Assembly (NCBI GenBank): GCA_033439765.1
Contig: JAULSN010000003.1
Location: 3,906,001-3,970,000 of the forward strand
Source of the DNA: Lasiosphaeria ovina
Taxonomy: Eukaryota; Ascomycota; Sordariomycetes; Sordariales; Lasiosphaeriaceae
Reading direction: 5' to 3'
DNA length: 64,000 nucleotides
Shown here: in pieces, positions 24,134-35,356 of the stretch
How positions within the stretch are numbered: the stretch's first letter is position 1
Layout of the letters: every line of letters starts with the position of its first letter
Position numbers and translations under genes: made by a program
Notes under the pieces: generated by a model
Seen by the model: the letters and a program-made list of their open reading frames with translations, nothing else
What the model was told of the DNA's origin: nothing
The model's database searches: none

Positions 24134-24977
24134 GCAGAGGTAAACGAATAATGCAAGAACAGAAATATAGGCGAAGGTACCTTGGCGCAGCTCAGGCCAA
24201 GGAAGCCAAGGAGACAGGAGCAACACGCAACTTGAACCTGAAAGTCTAAAATGAGGTTGCGACTCGGACTTTGTCGGCACTCAAAATCGCTGACCCGCTA
24301 TCTTCAGCCCTGCCTGGACCCTGGCCAAGGCGCGCACAGTAAGGTCAGGTCGGTAGGCAAGAGTGCGCGCATTTCAATTATGAATCATCAGCGGCTTATT
24401 TTGTTGGTCACCTTCGGCTTCTTTGTCTTTTTGAGATCGGCGATAAGATGCCGGCGGCGGACTCTCGGTCCAGTCGTTACGCCGCTGCGCGCGCGGGAGC
24501 CGGGTGTGGGGATGTAATTGTGTATGTACATATTCGTACATACAGTACATACTGTACTGTGCGGATACGCCAACGTAATCTCAAAAAGACACAGCGCTGG
24601 CTGACGAAAAGGTTTACATAGGCTACCTAGGTAAGATGGGTACTCCGTATTACCCACTGCCGCCAGGCATGCTTTCAAGTCTTGTGATGCCACAAGGGGG
24701 GTAGTTATCGCTGTAACTGCTTCTCTGGGTTGCGCCTCATGTTTCCGAAGGTGCAAACACCGACGGCGTGAGGAAGGGCAACCACAGAGACTCGACAGAC
24801 ATGAGAAATTGCCACTCTGCAGGCGAGCACCCGCCATGGCGGGAGCCAATGGGATCTCACCTTTGCTTGGGGAAGCGACCACTATATGTGTACCTAATAT
24901 TTTCGTTAATTCATCGTTAAAGTACGGAGCACCTGCTGTGCGTGCATCCATTCTGATAAAAAGAAATCATGATGTGT

Positions 24978-24978
<1 letters not shown>

Positions 24979-25008
<30 letters not shown>
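24979..25008. repeat. (GT)n microsatellite
   Basis: About 15 uninterrupted GT dinucleotides on the plus strand. Confidence 0.9.
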
Positions 25009-25009
<1 letters not shown>

Positions 25010-25409
25010 GCTCTGTGTTGTGGTTACCTCGCTCCAAAGTCCCAACGCAGAAGTGCGAAAGACGCAGGTTGGAGGCTCAGCAGCAGACCACCCCCCCCCT
25101 CCTTCCCCCGCCCCACCAGGCAGGGGCTCGGATGCACCCAGTAAGCCTCGCACGCCCACCGCGGGTTAAGGATCAGTGAGTCGTCCGTTTAAGGTTAACA
25201 GCGAGGGAGAGCCAAAAATACTTACGGGCTGGTCCATAAGCTAACCGATCAGCGACGGATTTGCCAATTGGATGGGGCTGAGGGAGAAGGCGTTAGGACG
25301 TGTTTCAGGCTTTGCTAAGGAGCATTTTCCAACATTGTTTTGTGAACTGAGGTGGCTGAACTCGGCGGCGACCAGACATGGAAGCTTTCGGTTTTCGACA
25401 GTTACAATT

Positions 25410-25430
25410 CCCCCCCCCCCCCCCCCCCCC
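25410..25430. repeat. Poly-C homopolymer, 21 bases
   Basis: Twenty-one C residues in a row on the plus strand. The length is unreliable in most sequencing methods. Confidence 0.8.
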
Positions 25431-25769
25431 AAGTGTCGACAACGGGCTCGCACCCCCTCGCTGGCCCTCGCTTTCCCTCCCCCCCTTAGGTTTCCTTTTT
25501 CAACGGCCGAATCTGCCATTGTGTGGTAGCTCAAAGTCAATGGCCCGCCTATCGATGATTCTGAGTGCGAGTCAGGGTCGCACCGAGACCAACTGGCCTG
25601 CTGTACCACGTCTGTACGTACCAGTACATGCCTAACGTACAATGGCATCCATATCTTAGCGATCAGGCGGTTAGCCTACTGATGCAAATGTCACCTGCCG
25701 GCATTTGATTGCGAACAAATATCTCGTCGTACGAACATTTGCATCTAGTCCGTCGAGTAATGTGTGTAC

Positions 25770-25815
25770 CTACGCCAGGAACCGCGCGCTCTCTACGCCA
25801 GGAACCGCGCGCTCT
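25770..25815. repeat. 23-bp perfect tandem duplication
   Basis: Two exact adjacent copies of a 23-bp unit beginning CTACGCCAGGAACC, at 25770-25792 and 25793-25815. They look recent because they are identical. Confidence 0.9.
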
Positions 25816-28800
25816 GCTACTTTCGTACTGAGGTGCGCACAACCGCGGCGGGTCGGGGCATCTCGCAACTTGCGGCGAGTGTCTGGCTTCCATCCTGCAC
25901 GGCGCGCATGAAGCCTTCTCGGGCGTAACGGGTGAATGAAGTTGTTCACAACCTTGCTCGACGCTTGCCGCACGCTCGCTGATCCAGAGCATCGCGGCAC
26001 ATCCCTGCAGTTGCTGGTGAACCCGGCATTTTAGGCGCAACCACGGCGGCGGATCGATGCTGTGCCTTGGGGCAGGGCTGGAGATTGCTTAAACTCGCAC
26101 GTCCTGCGGTAGGGCGCGCGTTGGCCTGTGCAGCCAGGTTGGAATGCGGCCAGCCGCTGTTCCTGATGGCTCCTGTAGGCGACGAGCTAAGGCCCCGATG
26201 GCCTTTTTTTTTGGACAGTTATTCATTGACCAAGCAGGGATAGCGAATCCATGCTCGGCACAGCAACCAACAACAGCACGCTACCTTGCGCGCCGCCGGA
26301 GACCAACCGATGTGATGCGATGCGACCCCCCAAGAATCTCTGAAGGAAAAAAATTACCGAGTCCGACTCGGACTTGAAAGAGGAGAGCAGCAGCGATTGC
26401 CTAGTCGAGGGGTAATTTTTTTTCCCTCGCGGGTTGGCCAGCGCATCCAAAGACCGAGGTTTAAAAGCGAGTGAATGTCACGGTACTTGCGCAAACGCAA
26501 CGTCACTGGCTGCAAAACTTGTTCCCCAATGGCGGAAGTCTCCGTTCCCTGCACATCTCCTGGTCCTGTTACTGACTCAAGGCGTGGAGGGTGGAGGTTG
26601 GGAGCGGACATGCGACTGCGGGCTGTTGGACAGACCCGAATGAGCGCCGAGTCAAAAGTTAGAATCTGCCGCCGAACGCCCCCCCCAAACCCCCCATATT
26701 CAGAAGGTGGCTGGAAAACTCGCATTCTTCTGGCAAGTCCATTCGATACTGCTAACATAGCTAGTAGTCCTTTAGCTTTCGTCCCGAGCTCTGCCAGATG
26801 CAAGATGAGGATGCTGTGTCTCTGTGTATTCCGTTATTGGTACGCCTGAAAGGAGCGTAACCGAATGTGCTGGCTCTGTAAGGTGGATGTGAGATGGAGA
26901 TGCTGTGCGTCGATGCGCAGTCTGCGTTGCCGGTCCTTCGTCGGTACTTGCGGGCTTGATTTCGGCTCGTGGCTTCGGGCTCGGCCTTGTTGACGAGGTC
27001 TAACCACTGGGGGTTGTCTGACCGAGGAATTTGGTATCTCCGCATCACTCTCGCCGCGTGATGTGGCGCTGGGTGTCCAGGGTTGGTTGGGTGGCCTGGC
27101 AGGTAGGATACGGATTACATGCCACGAGGTTTCCAGGGCCAACTGAGTTGGGCAACGGCCATTTGCTACGTCGATGGGATTACCCTGAAATGATATTAGA
27201 TGGTGACGCGCTGACGGATGCCGTCGTGTACACGTGTAGGACGTGGTGTTCCCATGCGATCTCCCGTCGAGTTCATCTCTCCGACAATTCGCCGGGCAAG
27301 GCAACGTGAGGGGCCGACAAGGGCCAGTGGAGAGAGCAGTGAGAAGACGTTGTGATGACCCGTCGTCAACCGTCAGACATATGTGGTATTGCAAATGTCC
27401 GTACGGAGAATGTTGCGATACTATCTGGCTAGAACAAACCTCCTCCCCAGGGAGATTTCTGTTTAAAAATTCTCACGAGAGTGGTATTGTGTGCACGAGT
27501 CAAGACTTGTCCTTTCGTGGCTTTTGTCAGCCCTGTGATGAATAAGGCGCCTGTCAGATTTTCGGTTTCCGGTTTTCGCCCCCATGATTTCAGGCATGGG
27601 CCGCAGACCCCAACACCGCTTAAGCTTAATTCCGCAGAGCCACTAGCGTCGCCTTTGTCCTTTTCTGGCACGTAATCCCGTGGGCCTGAGGACATGTTCA
27701 CGTGCTGATTCGCCCAGCGTCCCACAGTCATACTGGTTTCCTTGCCGGTGGGGTTTGCATTGTGTTCCATTTTAGGTACGTACTCCGTTCTGTTGGTTGG
27801 GGCTTGTTTTCACTGCCGACCTTCAAGACCAACAACATCAACATGGATGAAACCCAAGGACGGAGAACTCATACGCAATAATCAAATGCACGCACACCGC
27901 GAACGCAACCTTCCTGAGAGCCAACCCGCGTGCGCCAAAAAAAAAAAAAAAGCATTGTTGCTCCTTCAGGTTCCAAGTGCGAAATTTATTTTGTTTCCCC
28001 TCTTGGCCCCTTTCCCTCCATAGCCTGGAATGCGGAATTCGTGCGCAGGCAACGGGGCATGGCAAACATGCGTCGAACCATTTTCATGTTGCCCCGCTTT
28101 TCTTGGTATAACTTCGGAGTAGGTACCTTACGTAGCGGGGTGTGCCTCATCTGACACAGATGGAAGCAACGGTGGCCGTATTCGCGACAGATTTTCCACG
28201 TGGAGACGCACCGCACAAGCACGCACACGCGCACGCACACGCACACAAACAAAGACGGAGCAGGGCAGGCATCATTGTCATTCTTGACATGCGCAGCGTA
28301 TTCCTTCCCGAAATCTGTAGCTTTACGGAGTACCTCCCACTAAAAGATGGTACGGATCAATTTAACCTCCTTGGGCAGGAGAGAACGGCGTTCTTGATTC
28401 GAGTGGACCGATCGCATGGTCACGCATTTCTTGTCGGGCTAGTATGGGAATTATTACCGAGAGAGAGAGAAAGAGACTTACATGGTAGAGAAAAAGAGAA
28501 TTGTTCCAGGCCGAAATAAATGACCTGATCACCATCAACACCAACGGGACCGAGACTTTATTTGCTGACGCGCGTTCAAATATGGAACCCCTGCACCAAG
28601 CGTTTCGGCCGAAGCCCCAAATATGGAGAAATGGAGAACGAGTGAACCAAAACAAACCGAAGCAACGAACAGAATAGACGTCAACAACGTGTGAGGCCTA
28701 ATCTCATTTCTCTGCAAAAAGATGCATGCACGCCCAGGTGAGATGCCGCCATGGCCGCTCGCACCACTCCGTACTATGTACGCACGTCAGGGCCTAAGCT

Positions 28801-29608
28801 AGCCCAACTAGGTAAGATGTATTACCTAGAGCGGATGATCGTGCCTTAGGAAGCGGACTTGTGGGTTGTGTTATCAGGTCGACGGACGGTTCGGCAAAAT
28901 CGGATCAAAATCGTTAACTTTGTGTCACAACAACACCCTGCACACCCACCTTTTGTCGTCCGCCCCTCCAAGAGCTCAAGGCCGCAACCAACCCACTCAC
29001 ACACTCGTTCGCTCTTGGTCAAGGACACCCGTCCGAGCCGTCCTCCACCAAGCAATCGTCCCGATTACCTCTTCCCCTGCAATTAGTAATTCATCCCGTC
29101 CCTACCTTGCAGATGCACCAGCTTTACCTTGAGGATGCCACTACCACCACACTTGCCACACCAACCACTCCAGTTCTGGCGCCTCCCCTGTAGGCTTTGT
29201 ACACTATTAATAATAAGCATGGGTAACCCATCGAGGGTTGATCCTCCTTCGCCAATAGCTCATGTTGTTACCTCCGATAAGATGCGAAGTACTTCGCAGC
29301 AAAAGAAAACAAAAAGACAATGCTGGTTGCTGATTGCTGACATGCCTAATGGGGCACTGGTTCCGATTCCCAGTTCCATAATTCCCAGACAGGGAATGTG
29401 TGGCAGCGGTCCTGCGGATGATGATGAGATAGCCTTGCAAGTGGAAAAATAGACGAAATAAAAGAAACATCCCGAGACCCGTCAACCTTAATTTAGTCTT
29501 TTTTCCTTGGAGAAGAAACAATGAGCCAAGGCGGCAGGCGATGGGCATGGGGCAACACCAGACCAAAGCCTTGTTGCCTGCCTTGCCCACGTGCACCAAG
29601 TTACGAGT

Positions 29609-29844
29609 ATCCCTGAATGAATGTTAGCTGGGGACTTTTTTCTCAAGACGCGAAAGAGCCGAATCGTCCTTCACACGGCTCAACCTTGGAGGCCCCCCTG
29701 AGAGAGGAAAATACTTGGAGGCCCCAATATGAGATCACAAAGCTTCTATCTCTTCCTCTTACAGAAACCCTCCCAGGGCTATTATTACACATGCGCATCC
29801 GGTTATACGTATCCGTACCGCACTAACAATTATTCAGGGATTGG
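29609..29844. mobile_element. MITE-like element, diverged copy
   Basis: The left end reads TATCCCTGAATG and then GTTAGCTGGGGAC. The right end (29821-29844), read inward, gives CCAATCCCTGAAT and then TTGTTAG. The two ends are imperfect inverted repeats of each other. Both match the terminal repeat of the element at 52987-53209, including the GGGGACTTT that follows the left repeat in both copies and a downstream CACGGCTC-like word. The 236-bp body has no coding capacity. No clear target-site duplication is seen. Confidence 0.65.
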
Positions 29845-31012
29845 ATCGTTCCCGGAAATGAGATTCCTAGCGCGTGCACTACTTACAACACGCTAAGTTG
29901 ATCGAAATGCAAGAATGGGCTCTCAAAGCCCGACCTTTCCGAGAGACCGCCAGGCTTGTCTGGGAGAACAATGAGAAGAGCGAGACCAGCCGTCCACCGG
30001 CCTGTCCATCCATACCTGGGCTCGGCTAGAATGTATAATAACTAATTGAATACCTTTAATTACCACGTCGAGTCGCCAACACCAACAAGACCGAATGGTG
30101 AACCTAAACGCCGAGCCCAGAGACGAACGGAGACAATAAACCACAACAAGCCCGTTGGCCACTCGAAGCAAAGTAGCGCTGCAATCGTCAACTCTCCCTG
30201 GATACGGACGGACTCCGCCATTGCACCAACAACTGCCAACGGTAGTATCTCCCGAACCATACTCCGTACAAGACCGAAGGAAGATCCGACAATGCATGTG
30301 GTATGTACCCTAGTTCGTGCGTGAAAAGTGAAAAGCCGGGGTAGCGACTTGCCTGCCGCCGCGAGACTCGCTCGGCAGTCGGAGCCACCTGGTACGTTCG
30401 TCATCGCCGACAATCACATGTATGTACATACGCACTATACAAGGTAAGATAGATTGGAGACAGCTCGACGCCCATCCGCACCAATAGCGTTATTCGACGA
30501 AGTCGGGAGTTGGGGAGTTCGGAACAGCAACCCCTGAAGCGGACGGATCCTTGGCCTGTCAAGCCATGACTGAGCGCCCAGTGTTTTGTTGGTTACAGGA
30601 CTTCTACCTTAGGCAGAGAACTATGGCTCCGTACGCTGTTGTAAACGTTCCAGACCAACAGAGAGAGAGGGAAAAAGTGGGAAAAAGTGACGGAAACGAG
30701 AACGTAGCCAACAACCAAACCGGTTGGCCTGCAGCCCGGTTTCGGTTGGTTGTTGAATCATATCGTCATCAGACGTCAAACATACAATCATTGCTGTTTC
30801 TGGCAAGGCAGCCGCGCCGCTGCTAAAGAGACTCCGCGGTAGGTAACAAAATCAGCCATAACCAAGGCAAGGACGGGGTCAAATGGGAGAAAATGGGCCC
30901 CTGCATTTCTAAACCATGACATCCCGAAACCGCGACGACAAACACTCGCAGACGCGTGGCAACAAGCACAAATGCTCCCTTGGCTCTACAAGGGCAACAC
31001 CATACAACAGCA

Positions 31013-31037
31013 AGAACAACAACAACAACAACAACAC
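31013..31037. repeat. (AAC)n trinucleotide repeat
   Basis: About eight AAC units on the plus strand. They give Asn/Gln-like runs in short frames but no recognisable gene. Confidence 0.8.
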
Positions 31038-31730
31038 AACGCAGCGAGACAGCCCCAAAAGAAACGGATATCTTCACCAACCTTCGGGGCCGAGATGGAC
31101 AGCTAAGGTAGCTTGGTTTCGCGTGTTGGTGGGGGGTTGTCAATATCAAACCTTCCCTCCCTTCGGATCGAAGCGGGGGCGGCAGCAACACGGACAACAC
31201 TCCAATTCCATGCAAACCAGGGTATTCCAGTCCACCCAATATCCAACCACCAATCGTCATATATACCCACCGCCTGCAGAGCCACACACGGGAGTAAAAG
31301 AGGCCAGAACCTTCATCTGCAAAGAGACGGATAGATAGACAAAGTACGGTAGATTGACTGACTTAATTGCCCGCTTCTGCCCCGCCCTTGGCGTGAGTGA
31401 CCTACCGACGCGAGAGCGCCACCCGAATCCCCTAGGTCTGGATAAGGTTGCCGTGGTTGTGTCTTCTCCCATCCGCGGGAGGCAACTCACCCGGCATATA
31501 TCGTCGTCATATGATTAACTCGCAATATACAGCGATATATAGGGCAGGTACCCAACGGAGAGGGGGGGCGTTTGCGGTTAGTTTGGCCATGTTTCTTCTT
31601 GTCTTTGTCTCCATTGGCCGGCGGCATCAATCCCGGTCCCGATCCCGGTTACAACTGCTGTTACTGTTGCTGCCAACCGTCCCTTGTAAACGGAAGGTAG
31701 TGACGAACAGAAACATCCGACCGTACATAA

Positions 31731-31754
31731 GGTAGGTAGGTAGGTAGGTAGGTA
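31731..31754. repeat. (GGTA)n tetranucleotide repeat
   Basis: Six to seven GGTA units on the plus strand; the last unit reads GATA. Confidence 0.85.
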
Positions 31755-33619
31755 GATAGGTACTTACCTACCAGCCATACTTTGCCACACACTCGCTCGA
31801 TAAGATGTGGTCACGCTCAAAACGAACTCGACCCAAAAGTCCGAGGGGGAAAGAGAGAGAGCGACGGCGTTGCTCATCTTGGAAACCCCCGAGGGAGGAC
31901 TGAATAGCCCAAAGGCATGGAAGAAATAATCGAAATGTGACGCACGATAGCATTCATTGCCAAACGTGTTGGCAAATGCAGGGTTACAATGAGACCGGAA
32001 GAGAGTGTCGGATTACCTCTTCTTCCCTATTTTGGAGGGTGGGGGCGGGCGACGTATTAACCAGGCCGCTCGTTTTATACCTTGTCAGGTAGACACATAT
32101 GAGTGAGCTGGCTCGGACTCAAGATGCCCGTCCAGGCAACTGGGGAAGGGAAGCAGTCTTCTTCTCAAGGGAGGCACAATCCTCAAGAGAAAAGACCAAA
32201 CCCGCCTTTGTGTATTTAGGCCATCATCATGAAACGACGGATGTGAAGAGGGAGGCTACCGGTAATGGGGGTTTCGAATATCACAACAATTATCCTTAGC
32301 CAGAAATTCAATATTCCATAGGCGGCAACCTCAACACCCTGGTCGCTGCTGTGCCCAAACAAGGTAGCTTGAGAGGATAATCGAACATTGACGCCCCATA
32401 TACCATGGGAACGCGGCGTCCTTTATGAGAACGGACTGCTTGAAAAAGAGGATCAACTTTCAAGTATCCCAAGAAGATTGAGAGCGACAACTGCGGATAG
32501 GTTTTGTAGTAGGCGACGGCATGATAGCTGCTTTGAAGACAGCTTGTGTAATTACCTGTTAATGTTACCGCATCCATAAGAGGTGATAACTACCTTGGAG
32601 CAATGCGCCATTACTCAAAATCCGAATTCGCGTCTAGGCTCTATGGCTCCGAACTTGAAGAGGACATGTATCGTAGAAGAAGCTGGGTCCAACATAGACC
32701 AGAATGAGTTATAAGTTGGGGTCGGGCTGGAAGTGAACAGCGAAATGAAAGATGCAGACTGGATTCTGGAATTGGAGTGACTAGAGGCAACACTCGCAGT
32801 CGCGAGAACGAAGAGTTTTCTCAGCAGAGGAGACGCGAAACCACTTGTTTCTGTAAAGCACAATGCGAAGTTAGCTCTCTTCTCTTCAATAGCACGACTG
32901 CAACTGACTAGCGTTGAAGAGTTGGCTGTCTTGGTCGCGAATAAGAACGCCATGTCATATATGAAGTGACACTTTTGGCCCTTGGCCTAGTCATAAAAGA
33001 CGATTGCAAATGCTGTGGATTTAGACATGTTTGGAGAATCTGTTATACACATTTTGAACGGTATCAAGACTGAGAGTCCAAATACAGGGGGAGGCATCGC
33101 AAACCATCGCCCGCAACTTGCAGCCTTTGGCTCTCTTACGCAGGCCAGCAGTTGAGCTGCGAGGCAGGTGGGTTGTTTGTAAATTCGTTGGTGTTGTGTG
33201 TGATGTGGAGAATGATGGTGGACTTCCAGAGCGTGTGATGATGCGGTATGCTTGTAGCCGATCTTTAATATTTTGACTCGCAAGATCGCAGCCCGCTCTG
33301 TTCTTCATACACGCCCTAGGTATATAAGGCCGTAAGGTGGCTGTGGTCGCACAGAACAGATTGGCCGCGGGCATTGTGTCAAAATCTGTCACATTCGTGC
33401 CCGATCTCACGTCTTAGCGTGCGGAGAATAGCGAGGGCGACTGCATTACGTACGGCTGTTTAAGAATGGCTGCGAGATTCGCCAACGATGAACTGCGACA
33501 GTATACTCGGCCAAGCACTCCAAGCTAGGAAAGCCTTGACGAGCACGGCATAAAAGGTTGCACGAGAACGCCACAAGTACCAGGTCTGGAACAATTCATC
33601 TCGCGCGAGACTCGCTTGC

Positions 33620-35356
33620 TCAACAGTCGCATCGGCCAAACCAACGTGGGAAAGCGGCAATGTCTCGTATCGTAGAGACACCAGATAGGTAGGCAAGAAG
33701 CCGATCGAAGCCAACACCGAAGCCGCCATGAGGAGGGCACCCCCATCGACGCAGGTCAACATACCAGTCAAGGTCGCCGTCAGACCTAGGGCCAGCATTT
33801 CCTGTCGCATCTAGTGCTGGCGCTGCGAACCCTTGACGCTTCATTGCATCAACGAGTGGCATCAAGCGATGCTCGCGCATGGACCCGCCAGCGATTTCGC
33901 ATAGCTCAGGTACCAACAAATCGAAGCATTCGACAGTAGAACCGGGAGAAGACGTATCAGAGCCGGATTCAGCGGAAGCTAGATCTAACGGAGCCGCGCG
34001 CATGTAGAAAGCTTTGATATCACGAGGATAATCGGTGACGAAGACGGGCGTTTGGCCGCCTCCAACAGTCTCGGCGAGGTATTTCTCATGTTCGGCGCCT
34101 AGGCCCACACCCCAGATCGGTTTTTGGGAGAATATGTCTGCATTCTCCTGCAACAAAGCAACAGCCTCCGTATACGTTATCCGGGGCCAGGTCGGTCGCA
34201 TCAAGCCTTCCCAGCGTCGCCTGACGACGTCAACCGGGGCAAGATCGGAACCGGTCTGGCTCGGTCGGGAGAGAAGTTCTTGAACGGTAGACGATCCAAA
34301 AAGATCGGTGCTCAAGGACCGCAGCATAAGTTCGGCAAAGTCCATGATGCTCCCAAGGTCGTCGACAAAACTCATTTCGGCCTCGAGCATGTAGAACTCG
34401 CTGAGATGACGAGATGAATCGCTCCTCTCGGCGCGGAACACTGGTGAAAGGGTCCAAACATGGCCGACAGACTGCGCTAAAGCCTCGAGATGGAGCTGTG
34501 TCGAGACAGTCAGATACTTCTTGGAACGGAAAAACGGAGGTTCTGGGATAGACTGGTTGGGGGCGCTGGAGCCTTTGGTGGCCGGCTCCAAGGTAAAGAC
34601 CTCCCCGGCTCCTTCACAGTCGGATGATGTGATGATGGGTGGGTGTGTCTGTGTGAAAGCTTGACTGGCGAAGAAGTGAGTCAAGGACGCGATAGCATCG
34701 GAGCGCATCCTCAACAAGGTGGCATTGATAGGAGTTCTCGGCCGCAAGTGCGGCATGGTGCGGAGGAACTCGGACGTGTGATACTTCTTTTGGACGGGGA
34801 AGGTCTGGGACACCAGTCAGCCGCTGGAAAGGTGCTTTGGTCTAGCGTTCTCGATCTGCGGCAAGGAGAGCAGGAAGAGAAACAGGCATACCTTGGCATC
34901 CGAGGGACCAACAATCTCGACACTGCTGGTGTGCAGCTCATGGGTCTGGCCAGCACCAGGCGATGGCAGCCAGGAGCCAGTGAGCCGGACGGCCGCGCCG
35001 ATGGTCAGGCTGCAGAGACCGGGTCAGTACTTGAAATAGCCGAGACACGCAGGTCAGAGTAGTTGCGCGCACCCTTCGCCTTGGTCAACTGGCACGACGG
35101 CCTGTAGAGGTGGGAGCGAGGACCCGTCTCCGAGCGAGACAAAGCGATGCCCCTTCATCGAGCGGACCGAGCGGACGTAGCCATTGACGACGACACCAGC
35201 AGCCTCGCCCGCGGGCCTCCATTGGAGAAGCTGGGCAATGGAGCGATTTGCATCTTGAGAAAGACAGCGGCGACTTGGAGTGGCCGAAAAATCTCGGACG
35301 GCGACTCGCCTGGATGGCTGGCAAGCACGTCCCAGGACGGCGAGCCGTATCGCCAT
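33620..35356 (-). CDS. SLM5: Asparaginyl-tRNA synthetase, mitochondrial
   Basis: Three exons, 35356-35073, 35009-34892 and 34804-33620, join in frame to 528 residues. The N-terminus MAIRLAVLGRACQPSRRVAV plus FSATPSRR is Arg-rich, free of acidic residues and typical of a matrix-targeting presequence; an in-frame ATG 30 codons upstream is an alternative. An OB-fold anticodon-binding domain follows (VVVNGYVRSVRSMKGHRFVS). Next is the class II catalytic core: YHTSEFLRTMPHLRPRTPIN, motif 2 FRAERSDSSRHLSEFYMLEA and motif 3 GFGVGFDRLLAYLSG. The product charges mitochondrial tRNA-Asn for organellar translation. Length and domain order fit bacterial-type AsnRS of fungal mitochondria (yeast Slm5). The stop at 33620-33622 follows FPRWFGRCDC. 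Aspartyl enzymes share the fold but differ in motif 2 context, so AsnRS is preferred. Confidence 0.92.

Larger units (their letters stand above)
17749..33619. other. 15.9-kb gene desert upstream of the WOPR gene
   Basis: No frame in this interval resembles a protein family on either strand, and I could not assemble spliced genes from the short frames. It holds many simple repeats (listed separately), at least nine copies or near-copies of the palindrome TACGGAGTA, scattered AGGTAAG/CTTACCT words, and one MITE-like element (29609-29844). On the WOPR 5' side, the minus strand at 18266-18259 reads TTAAAGTT, eight of nine bases of the TTAAAGTTT site known for Wor1-type WOPR proteins. That site lies about 510 bp upstream of the proximal start. 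Long regulatory DNA or non-coding transcription is inferred; no direct evidence is available. Confidence 0.5.

Noticed and set aside
28200..28250. CACACGCGCACG run considered as telomeric or CRISPR-like repeat
   Set aside because: Simple alternating CA/CG sequence without spacer structure or the TTAGGG-type unit of fungal telomeres.
33460..33810. Hydrophobic 116-codon frame overlapping the end of SLM5
   Set aside because: It lies mostly within the AsnRS coding region in another phase (motif 3 in shifted frame).
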